A stretch of 13,398 nt of DNA from Bacteroidaceae bacterium (GTDB lineage: Bacteria > Bacteroidota > Bacteroidia > Bacteroidales > Barnesiellaceae_A). Both the position numbers and the translations under genes were made by a program. Location of the stretch: NCBI GenBank assembly GCA_017561285.1, contig JAFZDG010000311.1:1-13398 (forward strand). The letters run 5' to 3'. Under the pieces are notes generated by a model that did not search any database, was not told the DNA's origin, and was given only the letters and a program-made list of their open reading frames with translations. How positions within the stretch are numbered: the stretch's first letter is position 1; each line of letters begins with the position of its first letter. Of the stretch, positions 8,065 through 13,398 are shown piece by piece.

Positions 8065-9456
8065 ATGAAGAAAAGTGTAAATAGAATATCACAACTATGG
8101 TTATTGGTGTGTCTGTGCTGCATATCGATGTTATGGGTATGTTGTAACACGCCGAAGACAAGTCTTGAAAACGACTTTGATGCCATCAAGGCAAGAGGTG
8201 AGCTGCGTGTACTCACACTGATGGGTTCTACCTCTTATTTCTATTATAAAGGAGAGGCCAGAGGATATGAGTATGAGGTGGTGAAACAATTTGCCGATGA
8301 TAATGGGTTAAGCCTAAAAGTTATCGTTGCTGCCAATGAAGGTATGCTTACGCAAATGCTACAAGACACAGTGGCCGATTTGATTGCCTATGACGTGCCC
8401 ATTATTGGTAACTCAAGGGAACAGTTGTTGTATTGCGGACCGGAAAAAATTTGCGAACAGGTATTGGTGCAACGCAATGACAATCCCGTAGCCGATGTTG
8501 TAGAGTTGGTAGGAAAAGATATCTATGTAGAGAAGGGCTCGAAATATGAGCAACGACTCATCCGACTCAACAATGAGTTGGGTGGTGGTATTAATATATG
8601 TGTTTTTGAGAACGATTCGGTTGTCACTGAAGATCTCATAGATATGGTAGCCGATGGTAAGATTGATTATACATTGGCCGATGCCAACTTAGCTCGTATG
8701 GGGCGTACCTATTATAGCAATCTCGATATATATGTTAAAGTGAGTTTTGCGCAACGTATGCAATGGGCTGTTCGCAAAGATTGTAAGTACTTGGCACAGG
8801 CTGTCGATGAATGGATGGCACAACCCCATGTAATCAAGACGATAGAAGAGATAGGTAATCGCTACTTTGAGAAGAGTAAGAAAATGAGCGAGTCGTCAAT
8901 TATGTCTGTAGCCGAAGGGCGAATATCGCCTTTTGACGAAATATTTAAGCGTGAAGCCAAAACGATAGATTGGGACTGGCGCTTATTGGCAGCGATGGCA
9001 TATCATGAGTCGCGATTTGATTCAACCGTAGTGTCGTGGCGTGGTGCTAAAGGTATTATGCAACTTATGCCGGCTACGGCAGCAGCCTTTGGATTGAGTG
9101 CCGATAGCATAGCCAACACCGACTCGAATGTAAAAGTGGCAGTAGCAACATTGCAAGCCATACAACGCAGTTTGGTGAGTGTAAGAGAGCCGGAAGAAGA
9201 GGTTAAATTTATGTTGGCAGCCTATAATGCCGGTATCGGTCACGTGTTGGATGCTATTTCGCTTGCCAAGAAATATGGCAAAAATGAGCAAATATGGTAT
9301 GGAGAAGTAGAAGAAGCCATGTATATGAAGTCCAATCCGCAGTATTATAACGATGAAGTGTGCCGGTTGGGATACTTCAGAGGGCGGCAAACAACAACAT
9401 ACGTGCGCGATGTTATGGCTTTGTACCAGTATTATTGCGAAAAAATTGCACTATAA
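8065..9456 (+). CDS. mltF: MltF-type membrane-bound lytic murein transglycosylase (SBP_bac_3 + SLT), probable lipoprotein
   Basis: Cleaves the glycan strands of peptidoglycan to 1,6-anhydromuropeptides at the periplasmic face. I start at the ATG at 8065 (463 aa). The frame opens earlier at a TTG (8050), but only the ATG gives a normal export signal, MKKSVNRIS plus a hydrophobic stretch. That stretch ends in VCCNTP, so Cys26 or Cys27 may be lipidated, although the lipobox is poor because -1 would be Val or Cys rather than Gly/Ala/Ser. Residues about 43-265 form a domain like an amino-acid-binding periplasmic protein (RGELRVLTLMGSTSYF at the front, GYEYEVVKQFA). About 300-410 is the SLT lysozyme-like domain with catalytic Glu315 in YHESRFD, GIMQLMP (330-336) and AAYNAGIGHVLDA (385-397). 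This two-domain order is that of E. coli MltF (518 aa), where the first domain regulates the second. It lies 83 nt behind udk, with a hairpin in the gap. Confidence 0.92.
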   Translation: MKKSVNRISQLWLLVCLCCISMLWVCCNTPKTSLENDFDAIKARGELRVLTLMGSTSYFYYKGEARGYEYEVVKQFADDNGLSLKVIVAANEGMLTQMLQDTVADLIAYDVPIIGNSREQLLYCGPEKICEQVLVQRNDNPVADVVELVGKDIYVEKGSKYEQRLIRLNNELGGGINICVFENDSVVTEDLIDMVADGKIDYTLADANLARMGRTYYSNLDIYVKVSFAQRMQWAVRKDCKYLAQAVDEWMAQPHVIKTIEEIGNRYFEKSKKMSESSIMSVAEGRISPFDEIFKREAKTIDWDWRLLAAMAYHESRFDSTVVSWRGAKGIMQLMPATAAAFGLSADSIANTDSNVKVAVATLQAIQRSLVSVREPEEEVKFMLAAYNAGIGHVLDAISLAKKYGKNEQIWYGEVEEAMYMKSNPQYYNDEVCRLGYFRGRQTTTYVRDVMALYQYYCEKIAL

Positions 9457-9575
9457 GAGGCCAAAAATTGGTCGAAAAAATAGTATAAGTCGATAAAAAT
9501 AACGATATTTGCATCCGTTTTGCCAATATAGAAGGTAAATATTTAATCGCAGATAGATTTTTTATTTATTAAGTT

Positions 9576-9606
9576 TTTGAAATACAACAAAAAAGCACTA
9601 TATTTG
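9576..9606 (+). promoter_or_regulatory. Promoter of the HU gene (Bacteroidota -33/-7 type)
   Basis: TTTG at 9576-9579 (inside a run of five T) is separated by exactly 19 nt from TATATTTG at 9599-9606. This is a full match to the Bacteroidota consensus TTTG-N19-20-TAnnTTTG and the best promoter in the window. Transcription should start near 9612-9615, leaving a leader of about 45 nt. The rest of the 203-nt gap after mltF (9457-9659) is A/T rich. It holds only a weak GGCCAA/TTGGTC hairpin at 9459-9473 with no T-tract, and I see nothing else in it. Confidence 0.78.
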
Positions 9607-9659
9607 CAATCCGAAAATTTAGAAAATTCATATTAATATAATCGTAAAACGTTAGAACA

Positions 9660-9932
9660 ATGACAAAAGCTGATATCGTAAACGAGATTTCGAAAAGCAC
9701 AGGTATTGAGAAAGCCGTAGTTCTTGAAACAGTAGAGAAATTCATGGAGACAGTGAAAGACTCTTTGAGTAAAGGCGAAAACGTATATTTGAGAGGCTTT
9801 GGTAGCTTTATCGTGAAACAACGTGCTCAAAAAACTGCACGTAACATCTCTAAAGAGACTACTATCATTATCCCTGCTCACAATATTCCCGCATTCAAAC
9901 CTGCTAAGGTATTTATGAATGAAGTAAAATAA
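9660..9932 (+). CDS. hup: HU-family DNA-binding protein
   Basis: Small dimeric nucleoid protein that binds and bends DNA. The 90-aa length is exactly that of E. coli HU. The helical half MTKADIVNEISKSTGIEKAV, the turn LRGFGSFIVKQR (44-55) and the arm base IPAHNIPAFKPAK (71-83) are all family hallmarks. In the beta-arm tip, the usual RNPxTG reads RNISKET (61-67), so residue 63, the proline that E. coli HU wedges into DNA, is Ile. As far as I recall, Bacteroides HU shares this, so it is a lineage trait rather than damage. The ATG at 9660 is about 45 nt after a strong promoter with no Shine-Dalgarno sequence. The 29-aa basic protein follows after 37 nt and shares the terminator at 10108-10153. 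IHF subunits are longer and are less likely. Confidence 0.93.
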   Translation: MTKADIVNEISKSTGIEKAVVLETVEKFMETVKDSLSKGENVYLRGFGSFIVKQRAQKTARNISKETTIIIPAHNIPAFKPAKVFMNEVK

Positions 9933-9969
9933 TTGAGAATTAATTTTTGAACACTTAAAATATACAACT

Positions 9970-10059
9970 ATGCCTAACGGTAAAAAAAGAAAAGGTCACA
10001 AGATGGCCACACACAAACGTAAAAAAAGATTGAGAAAGAATCGTCATAAGAAGAAATAA
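9970..10059 (+). CDS. 29-aa AURKAIP1/COX24 (mS38/bS22-like) basic protein
   Basis: The frame begins MPNGKKRKGHKMATHKRKK and ends RKNRHKKK before TAA. Of 29 residues, 11 are Lys, 5 Arg and 3 His. The core KMATHKRKKRLRKNR aligns with the mitochondrial ribosomal protein mS38 (AURKAIP1/COX24) family and with mycobacterial bS22 (KRMSKKKHRKLLRRTR), with Met and the RLRK/LLRR segment in register. I recognise near-identical short proteins in Bacteroides and Prevotella annotations. Family members sit in the small ribosomal subunit, threaded into rRNA, so a ribosomal role is the best inference; nothing in the sequence proves it. It lies 37 nt behind HU with no promoter of its own that I can see, and 48 nt ahead of a hairpin terminator, so HU and this protein probably come from one mRNA. 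It is short enough for automatic gene callers to miss. Confidence 0.88.
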   Translation: MPNGKKRKGHKMATHKRKKRLRKNRHKKK

Positions 10060-10107
10060 TCTATAAATCTTCTTTTGATTGACAAACTTTCAAAATGCAA
10101 TCGTCAA

Positions 10108-10153
10108 AAAAGAACAAACTTATTGATAGTTTTGTCATTAAGTTTGTTCTTTT
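10108..10153 (+). terminator. Intrinsic terminator after the HU/29-aa unit
   Basis: A perfect 15-bp inverted repeat: the arm AAAAGAACAAACTTA at 10108-10122 and its exact complement at 10139-10153. The 16-nt loop (10123-10138) can close three further pairs (TGA/TCA). The 3' arm itself ends TTCTTTT and is followed by CTTGATTT, so the RNA would be U-rich at the release point. The flanking A-run makes it partly symmetric. It lies 48 nt after the stop codon of the 29-aa gene. The loop also contains TAGTTTTG (10127-10134), a formal match to the -7 promoter consensus. Confidence 0.78.
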
Positions 10154-10176
10154 CTTGATTTAAGTAGATGGCTCAA

Positions 10177-10204
10177 AAGAGGTAAGCCTACCACAATACC
10201 TCTT
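10177..10204 (+). promoter_or_regulatory. Inverted repeat in the RNase G leader
   Basis: AAGAGGTA (10177-10184) and TACCTCTT (10197-10204) form an 8-bp perfect hairpin with a 12-nt loop, ending 24 nt before the rng ATG. The loop contains another TACC (10189-10192) able to pair with the same GGTA (10181-10184), so two exclusive folds are possible. The location suggests control of rng translation or mRNA stability, but this is inference. Confidence 0.4.
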
Positions 10205-10228
10205 ACACAGTAACCCAAATGCAAATAT

Positions 10229-11809
10229 ATGTCATCAGAACTCGTAATTGACGTACAGCCCAAAGAGGTTTCGATTGCGCTCTTAGAAGACAAACGTCTT
10301 GTAGAGTTGCAAAAAGAGCCGCATAATATATCTTATGCGGTAGGAAACATCTATCTTGGTCGTGTCAAAAAGTTGATGCCGGGTCTCAATGCTGCATTTG
10401 TCGATGTAGGTTACGAAAAGGATGCTTTTCTGCATTACCTCGATTTAGGTCCCAACTTTACCACCTCGGCAGTATATACCAAAACCCAACGAGGCGAAGG
10501 TAAAAAGAACATAGCCCTGTCGAAGTTTACGATGCAGAAACCTCTTGAGAAAGAATCAACAATTGCCGACGCACTCACTGTAGGTCAAGAGATATTGGTG
10601 CAAGTAACCAAAGAACCCATATCAACCAAAGGTCCGCGTCTGACTGCCGAAATCTCTTTTGCCGGACGTTTCTTGGTTCTCATACCATTTGCCGACAAAG
10701 TATCGGTATCGCAAAAAATCAAATCGAGCGAAGAGCGTGCTCGATTGAGACAACTTATTCAGAGTATTAAGCCGAAAAATTTCGGTGTTATCGTGCGCAC
10801 TGTTGCCGAAGGCAAACGCGTTGCCGAACTTAATAACGAGATGAAGTCGCTCGTGCAAAGTTGGGAAGACAGTATGGAGTGTGTGCGTAAAAAAGAAAAA
10901 GCTCCGGCTCTGGTATATGAGGAGACAAGCAGAGCCGTAGGTATGTTGCGAGATATATTCAGCCCTTCGTTCGAGAATATCTATGTAAACGATCGTGCCG
11001 CATATCAGCAAATACACAACTATGTCAGCATTATTGCGCCCGAGTTGGCCGGCATCGTCAAACTGTATGACGGTGAGTTGCCTATATTCGACAATTTTGG
11101 ACTGACCAAACAAGTTAAGTCTTCATTTGGTAAGACCGTATCATTCAAAAGCGGTGCATATATTATTATTGAGCATACCGAAGCTCTGCACGTGATAGAT
11201 GTGAATAGCGGTAACAGAGCGAAGAATGCCACCAATCAGGAAAGTAATGCGATAGAGGTGAACCTCAACGCAGCCGAAGAGATAGCGCGTCAATTGCGAT
11301 TGCGTGATATGGGTGGTATTATCGTTATCGACTTTATTGATATGGCAGATGCCGAAAACCGTCAGCGTCTGTACGACCGTATGCGTGAGCTTATGGCCAA
11401 TGATCGCGCCCGTCACAATATATTGCCGCTTACCAAATTTGGTCTTATGCAAATTACACGCCAACGTGTACGACCTGCACTGGATATTACTACCAGCGAG
11501 GAGTGTCCTACATGTCATGGCAAAGGTATTATTCAACCATCGATGCTATTTACCGATCGTCTCGAAGATAAGATAGCTTATATGGTGTTGAAACTCAAGA
11601 AACCCGACTTTTCGCTACATGTGCATCCTTATGTAGCAGCCTATCTTGACAAGGGTGGATTGTTGTCTTTGAAGTGGCAATGGAAAGCCAAATATTCATT
11701 CCGCTTCAAGATTATTCCCGACCAGTCGCTTGCATTGCTCGAGTATCGTTTCTTTGATAAGGAGCGTAACGAGCTTGACATGAAAGAAGAGGTAGATATC
11801 AAAGCCTGA
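10229..11809 (+). CDS. rng: Ribonuclease E/G family endoribonuclease (RNase G)
   Basis: Mg-dependent single-strand endonuclease that matures rRNA and starts mRNA decay. In the 526-aa protein the S1 domain (about 36-130) contains GNIYLGRVKKLMPGLNAAFV and is interrupted by a polar insert (about 75-110, LGPNFTTSAVYTKTQRGEGK). GPRLTAEISFAGRFLVLIP starts the 5'-sensor/RNase-H-like region. The catalytic aspartates are Asp324 in HVIDVNSG and Asp368 in GIIVIDFID, 44 residues apart as expected for the family. Cys426 and Cys429 in CPTCHGKG form the zinc link that joins dimers. The length is near E. coli RNase G (489) and there is no C-terminal degradosome scaffold as in RNase E, so RNase G is the better name. 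The start is the ATG at 10229, without a Shine-Dalgarno sequence, behind a structured leader. It stands alone on its transcript and converges with nrdJ. Confidence 0.94.
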   Translation: MSSELVIDVQPKEVSIALLEDKRLVELQKEPHNISYAVGNIYLGRVKKLMPGLNAAFVDVGYEKDAFLHYLDLGPNFTTSAVYTKTQRGEGKKNIALSKFTMQKPLEKESTIADALTVGQEILVQVTKEPISTKGPRLTAEISFAGRFLVLIPFADKVSVSQKIKSSEERARLRQLIQSIKPKNFGVIVRTVAEGKRVAELNNEMKSLVQSWEDSMECVRKKEKAPALVYEETSRAVGMLRDIFSPSFENIYVNDRAAYQQIHNYVSIIAPELAGIVKLYDGELPIFDNFGLTKQVKSSFGKTVSFKSGAYIIIEHTEALHVIDVNSGNRAKNATNQESNAIEVNLNAAEEIARQLRLRDMGGIIVIDFIDMADAENRQRLYDRMRELMANDRARHNILPLTKFGLMQITRQRVRPALDITTSEECPTCHGKGIIQPSMLFTDRLEDKIAYMVLKLKKPDFSLHVHPYVAAYLDKGGLLSLKWQWKAKYSFRFKIIPDQSLALLEYRFFDKERNELDMKEEVDIKA

Positions 11810-11835
11810 TAGTTTCTACCTTGATCTAAAAAAGT

Positions 11836-11878
11836 ACGCACGCGCGACAAGCTACAATTAGTTTGTCGCGCGTGGCGT
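11836..11878. terminator. Bidirectional terminator between rng and nrdJ, GC-rich hairpin
   Basis: The arm at 11836-11852 pairs with 11861-11878 in about 17 bp, with one G-U pair (11851-11862) and one bulged G (11875). The core ACGCGCGACAA pairs perfectly with TTGTCGCGCGT; the loop is TACAATTA. For the minus-strand gene the hairpin is followed by AC and then six T (complement of 11828-11833), a classic terminator tail. For rng the tail is only TTT. It starts 27 nt after the rng stop. Confidence 0.8.
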
Positions 11879-11908
11879 TTAGGACGATTATATACTTATA
11901 TAGTAGAG

Positions 11909-11936
11909 CAGAGTGTAGGGATAATCCTACACTCTG
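11909..11936. terminator. Second hairpin in the rng/nrdJ gap
   Basis: CAGAGTGTAGG (11909-11919) pairs perfectly with CCTACACTCTG (11926-11936) around a 6-nt loop. It begins 8 nt beyond the nrdJ stop codon, and on the + strand it is followed by TCTTGTTGTT. It may be a first terminator or a 3'-end stabiliser for the nrdJ mRNA, or a back-up terminator for rng. There is no long T-run on either side, so the hairpin is certain but termination is not. Confidence 0.55.
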
Positions 11937-11944
11937 TCTTGTTG

Positions 11945-13398
11945 TTATCCACAACGTGATGTGCCACAGTTGGTGCAGATGAGGCAGCCTTCTTGGTAGA
12001 TGAGACTCTCTTGTTTGCAGTTGGGGCAAGTTTGTCCGCTGGCTTGCATACCGTTGGGGAGGTATTTCTTCAAGGCTCGCTCAACACCGTTTTTCCATGT
12101 GTTGATGGTTTGGCTGTCGAGCTCAAGACTGGCTACGAGTTTCAATACTTGGTCTATGGGCATACCATAGCGCAATACGCCCGATATGAGCTTGGCATAG
12201 TTCCAATACTCGGGGTTAAACTTGTCCGACAAGCCTTCAATGGTTGTCTTGTAGCCACGTTTGTTGACGAATTGGAAGTCATATCGTTTGTTTCCATCGG
12301 GATCTACGGCTTTGATAATCTTACCCTTAGTGACGTTTTTGGGGCAGAATATACCATCTTCGTCATCGGCAAGACCGGTGAAAATTTCATAGGGCTTGTC
12401 GTTGAGCAGACCTACAAAGGCAATCCACTTTTCTTTGTTGTTTTGGAAGCGAACTACGTCGGCATCAAGCTCTATGGGGCGCTTGTGTGCAATAGTAGGT
12501 TGTTCCAAAGCAGCCTCGGCAGCAGCAAGCTCGGCTGCTTTGCGTTTTTCTTTCTCCTCTTTCTCTTTATTGGCCGAGACGAGTACACCCGAGCGTGAGC
12601 CATCGCGATATACAGTACAACCTTTACATCCCGAGCGCCATGCTTCTACATAGAGATCGTTTACAAGCTCTTCACTGACGTTGCTTGGCAAGTTGATGGT
12701 AACGCTGATAGAGTGGTCTACCCACTTTTGTACGCGACCTTGCATACGCACTTTTTGCAACCAGTCCACATCGTTTGATGTGGCTTTGAAGTAGGGCGAT
12801 TGTGCAACGAGTTCGTCTATTTCCTCTTGGCTATAGTTGCTCTTAACCTCCAAACCGTTGGCCTCCATCCAGGTGATAAACTTGTGGTGGTAAACAACAT
12901 ACTCCTCAAAAGCATCGCCGTTTTCGTCCCAGAAGTTGGGGTGTATATCGGGATCGTTGGGGTTTACTTTACGGCGGCGCTTGTACACCGGTAAGAATAC
13001 AGGCTCTATACCCGATGTTGTTTGTGTCATAAGGCTTGTTGTGCCGGTGGGGGCAATAGTAAGGCAGGCAATGTTGCGGCGACCATATTGTACCATCAAG
13101 TCGTACAACTCGGGATCGGCTTCCTTCAATCGGTTGATGAAAGGATTATTTGCCTCTCGCTTGGCATCGAAAATTTCAAATGCACCACGCTCGCGGGCAA
13201 GTTCTACCGAAGAACGATATGCAGCCAAAGCCAATGTGCGGTGAACATTCTCCGACATGGCTGTAGCCTCTTCTGTGCCGTAGCGCAAGCCAAGTGATGC
13301 AATCATATCGCCTTCGGCTGTTGTGCCAACGCCTGTGCGACGGCCTTGCAGTGTGCGAGTGCGTATTTTGTTCCACAAGTTCAACTCGGTGTGTTTTA
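11945..13398 (-). CDS. nrdJ: Adenosylcobalamin-dependent (class II) ribonucleotide reductase, C-terminal part, cut by window edge
   Basis: Reduces ribonucleotides to deoxyribonucleotides with a B12-derived radical, independent of oxygen. About 484 C-terminal residues are visible. The frame runs off the window end, so a TTG at 13384 is not the start; the codons above it (Lys-His-Thr-Glu) stay in frame. Numbered from that TTG, PTGTTS (112-117) and TSGIEP (123-128) are the reductase substrate-phosphate loop. SGCKGCTVYRDGSRSGVL (251-268) is a class II signature. A charged helical linker (272-295, KEKEEKEKRKAAELAAA) leads to a domain that resembles the TSCPD module ending NTWKNGVERALKK. The cysteine tail has Cys453/456, Cys467/470/473 and Cys478 (CTNCGTSRCG). 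The tail is typical of NrdJ, where it carries a zinc site and the thiols that re-reduce the active site. The TAA is at 11945-11947. It converges on rng. Confidence 0.93.
   Translation of the reverse strand, partial: KHTELNLWNKIRTRTLQGRRTGVGTTAEGDMIASLGLRYGTEEATAMSENVHRTLALAAYRSSVELARERGAFEIFDAKREANNPFINRLKEADPELYDLMVQYGRRNIACLTIAPTGTTSLMTQTTSGIEPVFLPVYKRRRKVNPNDPDIHPNFWDENGDAFEEYVVYHHKFITWMEANGLEVKSNYSQEEIDELVAQSPYFKATSNDVDWLQKVRMQGRVQKWVDHSISVTINLPSNVSEELVNDLYVEAWRSGCKGCTVYRDGSRSGVLVSANKEKEEKEKRKAAELAAAEAALEQPTIAHKRPIELDADVVRFQNNKEKWIAFVGLLNDKPYEIFTGLADDEDGIFCPKNVTKGKIIKAVDPDGNKRYDFQFVNKRGYKTTIEGLSDKFNPEYWNYAKLISGVLRYGMPIDQVLKLVASLELDSQTINTWKNGVERALKKYLPNGMQASGQTCPNCKQESLIYQEGCLICTNCGTSRCG

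Noticed and set aside
7313..8161. Long minus-strand open frame opposite udk
   Set aside because: It is a shadow of udk and its flanks, rich in Tyr/Ile/His/Ser with no recognisable domain; udk on the other strand is certain.
9459..9473. GGCCAA/TTGGTC hairpin right after mltF as a terminator
   Set aside because: Only six pairs including a G-U, a 3-nt loop and no T-tract behind it.
9504..9511. GATATTTG as a second promoter before HU
   Set aside because: One mismatch to TAnnTTTG and no TTTG at the right distance upstream; the promoter at 9576-9606 is far better.
11993..12598. Plus-strand 201-codon frame opposite nrdJ
   Set aside because: Lies fully antisense to a conserved part of the reductase, has no family resemblance, and reads as a shadow of a biased codon pattern.
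1..13398. Mobile elements, CRISPR arrays, tRNA or rRNA genes, toxin-antitoxin or defence genes
   Set aside because: No terminal repeats, spaced direct repeats, clover-leaf sequences or transposase, nuclease or toxin-like proteins were seen; all long frames are accounted for by housekeeping genes.

Overview
This window is chromosomal housekeeping DNA from a member of the order Bacteroidales (phylum Bacteroidota). Four things point there. The promoters have the Bacteroidota -7 element TAnnTTTG, with the best example in front of the HU gene. Almost no start codon is preceded by a Shine-Dalgarno sequence. RecQ, RNase G, HU and the PurM-like protein are of the versions I know from Bacteroides relatives. 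A 29-residue COX24/mS38-type basic protein lies behind HU. I cannot name the family or genus. I see no mobile element, CRISPR array, phage gene, tRNA or rRNA.

Layout: Seven genes lie on the + strand from 120 to 9456: clpP, clpX, recQ, lepA, a purM-type AIR synthase, udk and an mltF-type lytic transglycosylase. Gaps are 3 nt (clpP-clpX), 103 nt with its own promoter candidate (clpX-recQ), 26, 19 and 22 nt (recQ-lepA-purM-udk) and 83 nt with a stem-loop (udk-mltF). This suggests a clpPX unit followed by a recQ-lepA-purM-udk(-mltF) unit. A 203-nt gap then carries a strong promoter for a short unit of HU plus the 29-aa protein, closed by a 15-bp hairpin terminator. RNase G (rng) follows behind a short structured leader. 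It converges on the 3' part of a B12-dependent ribonucleotide reductase (nrdJ, minus strand, cut by the window edge). Two hairpins lie in the gap between them.

How the genes work together: ClpX unfolds substrates for ClpP. RecQ serves DNA repair, LepA and the 29-aa protein serve the ribosome, and PurM, Udk and NrdJ serve purine synthesis, pyrimidine salvage and dNTP supply. MltF trims peptidoglycan, HU organises the nucleoid and RNase G processes RNA. These are growth-linked functions sharing neighbourhoods, not a dedicated pathway.

I did not find a convincing undescribed system. The points most worth a second look are the 29-aa ribosomal-type microprotein, the loss of the DNA-intercalating proline in HU, the acidic C-terminal extension of RecQ, the insertion in the PurM-like enzyme, and the RNA hairpins in front of mltF and rng and between rng and nrdJ.
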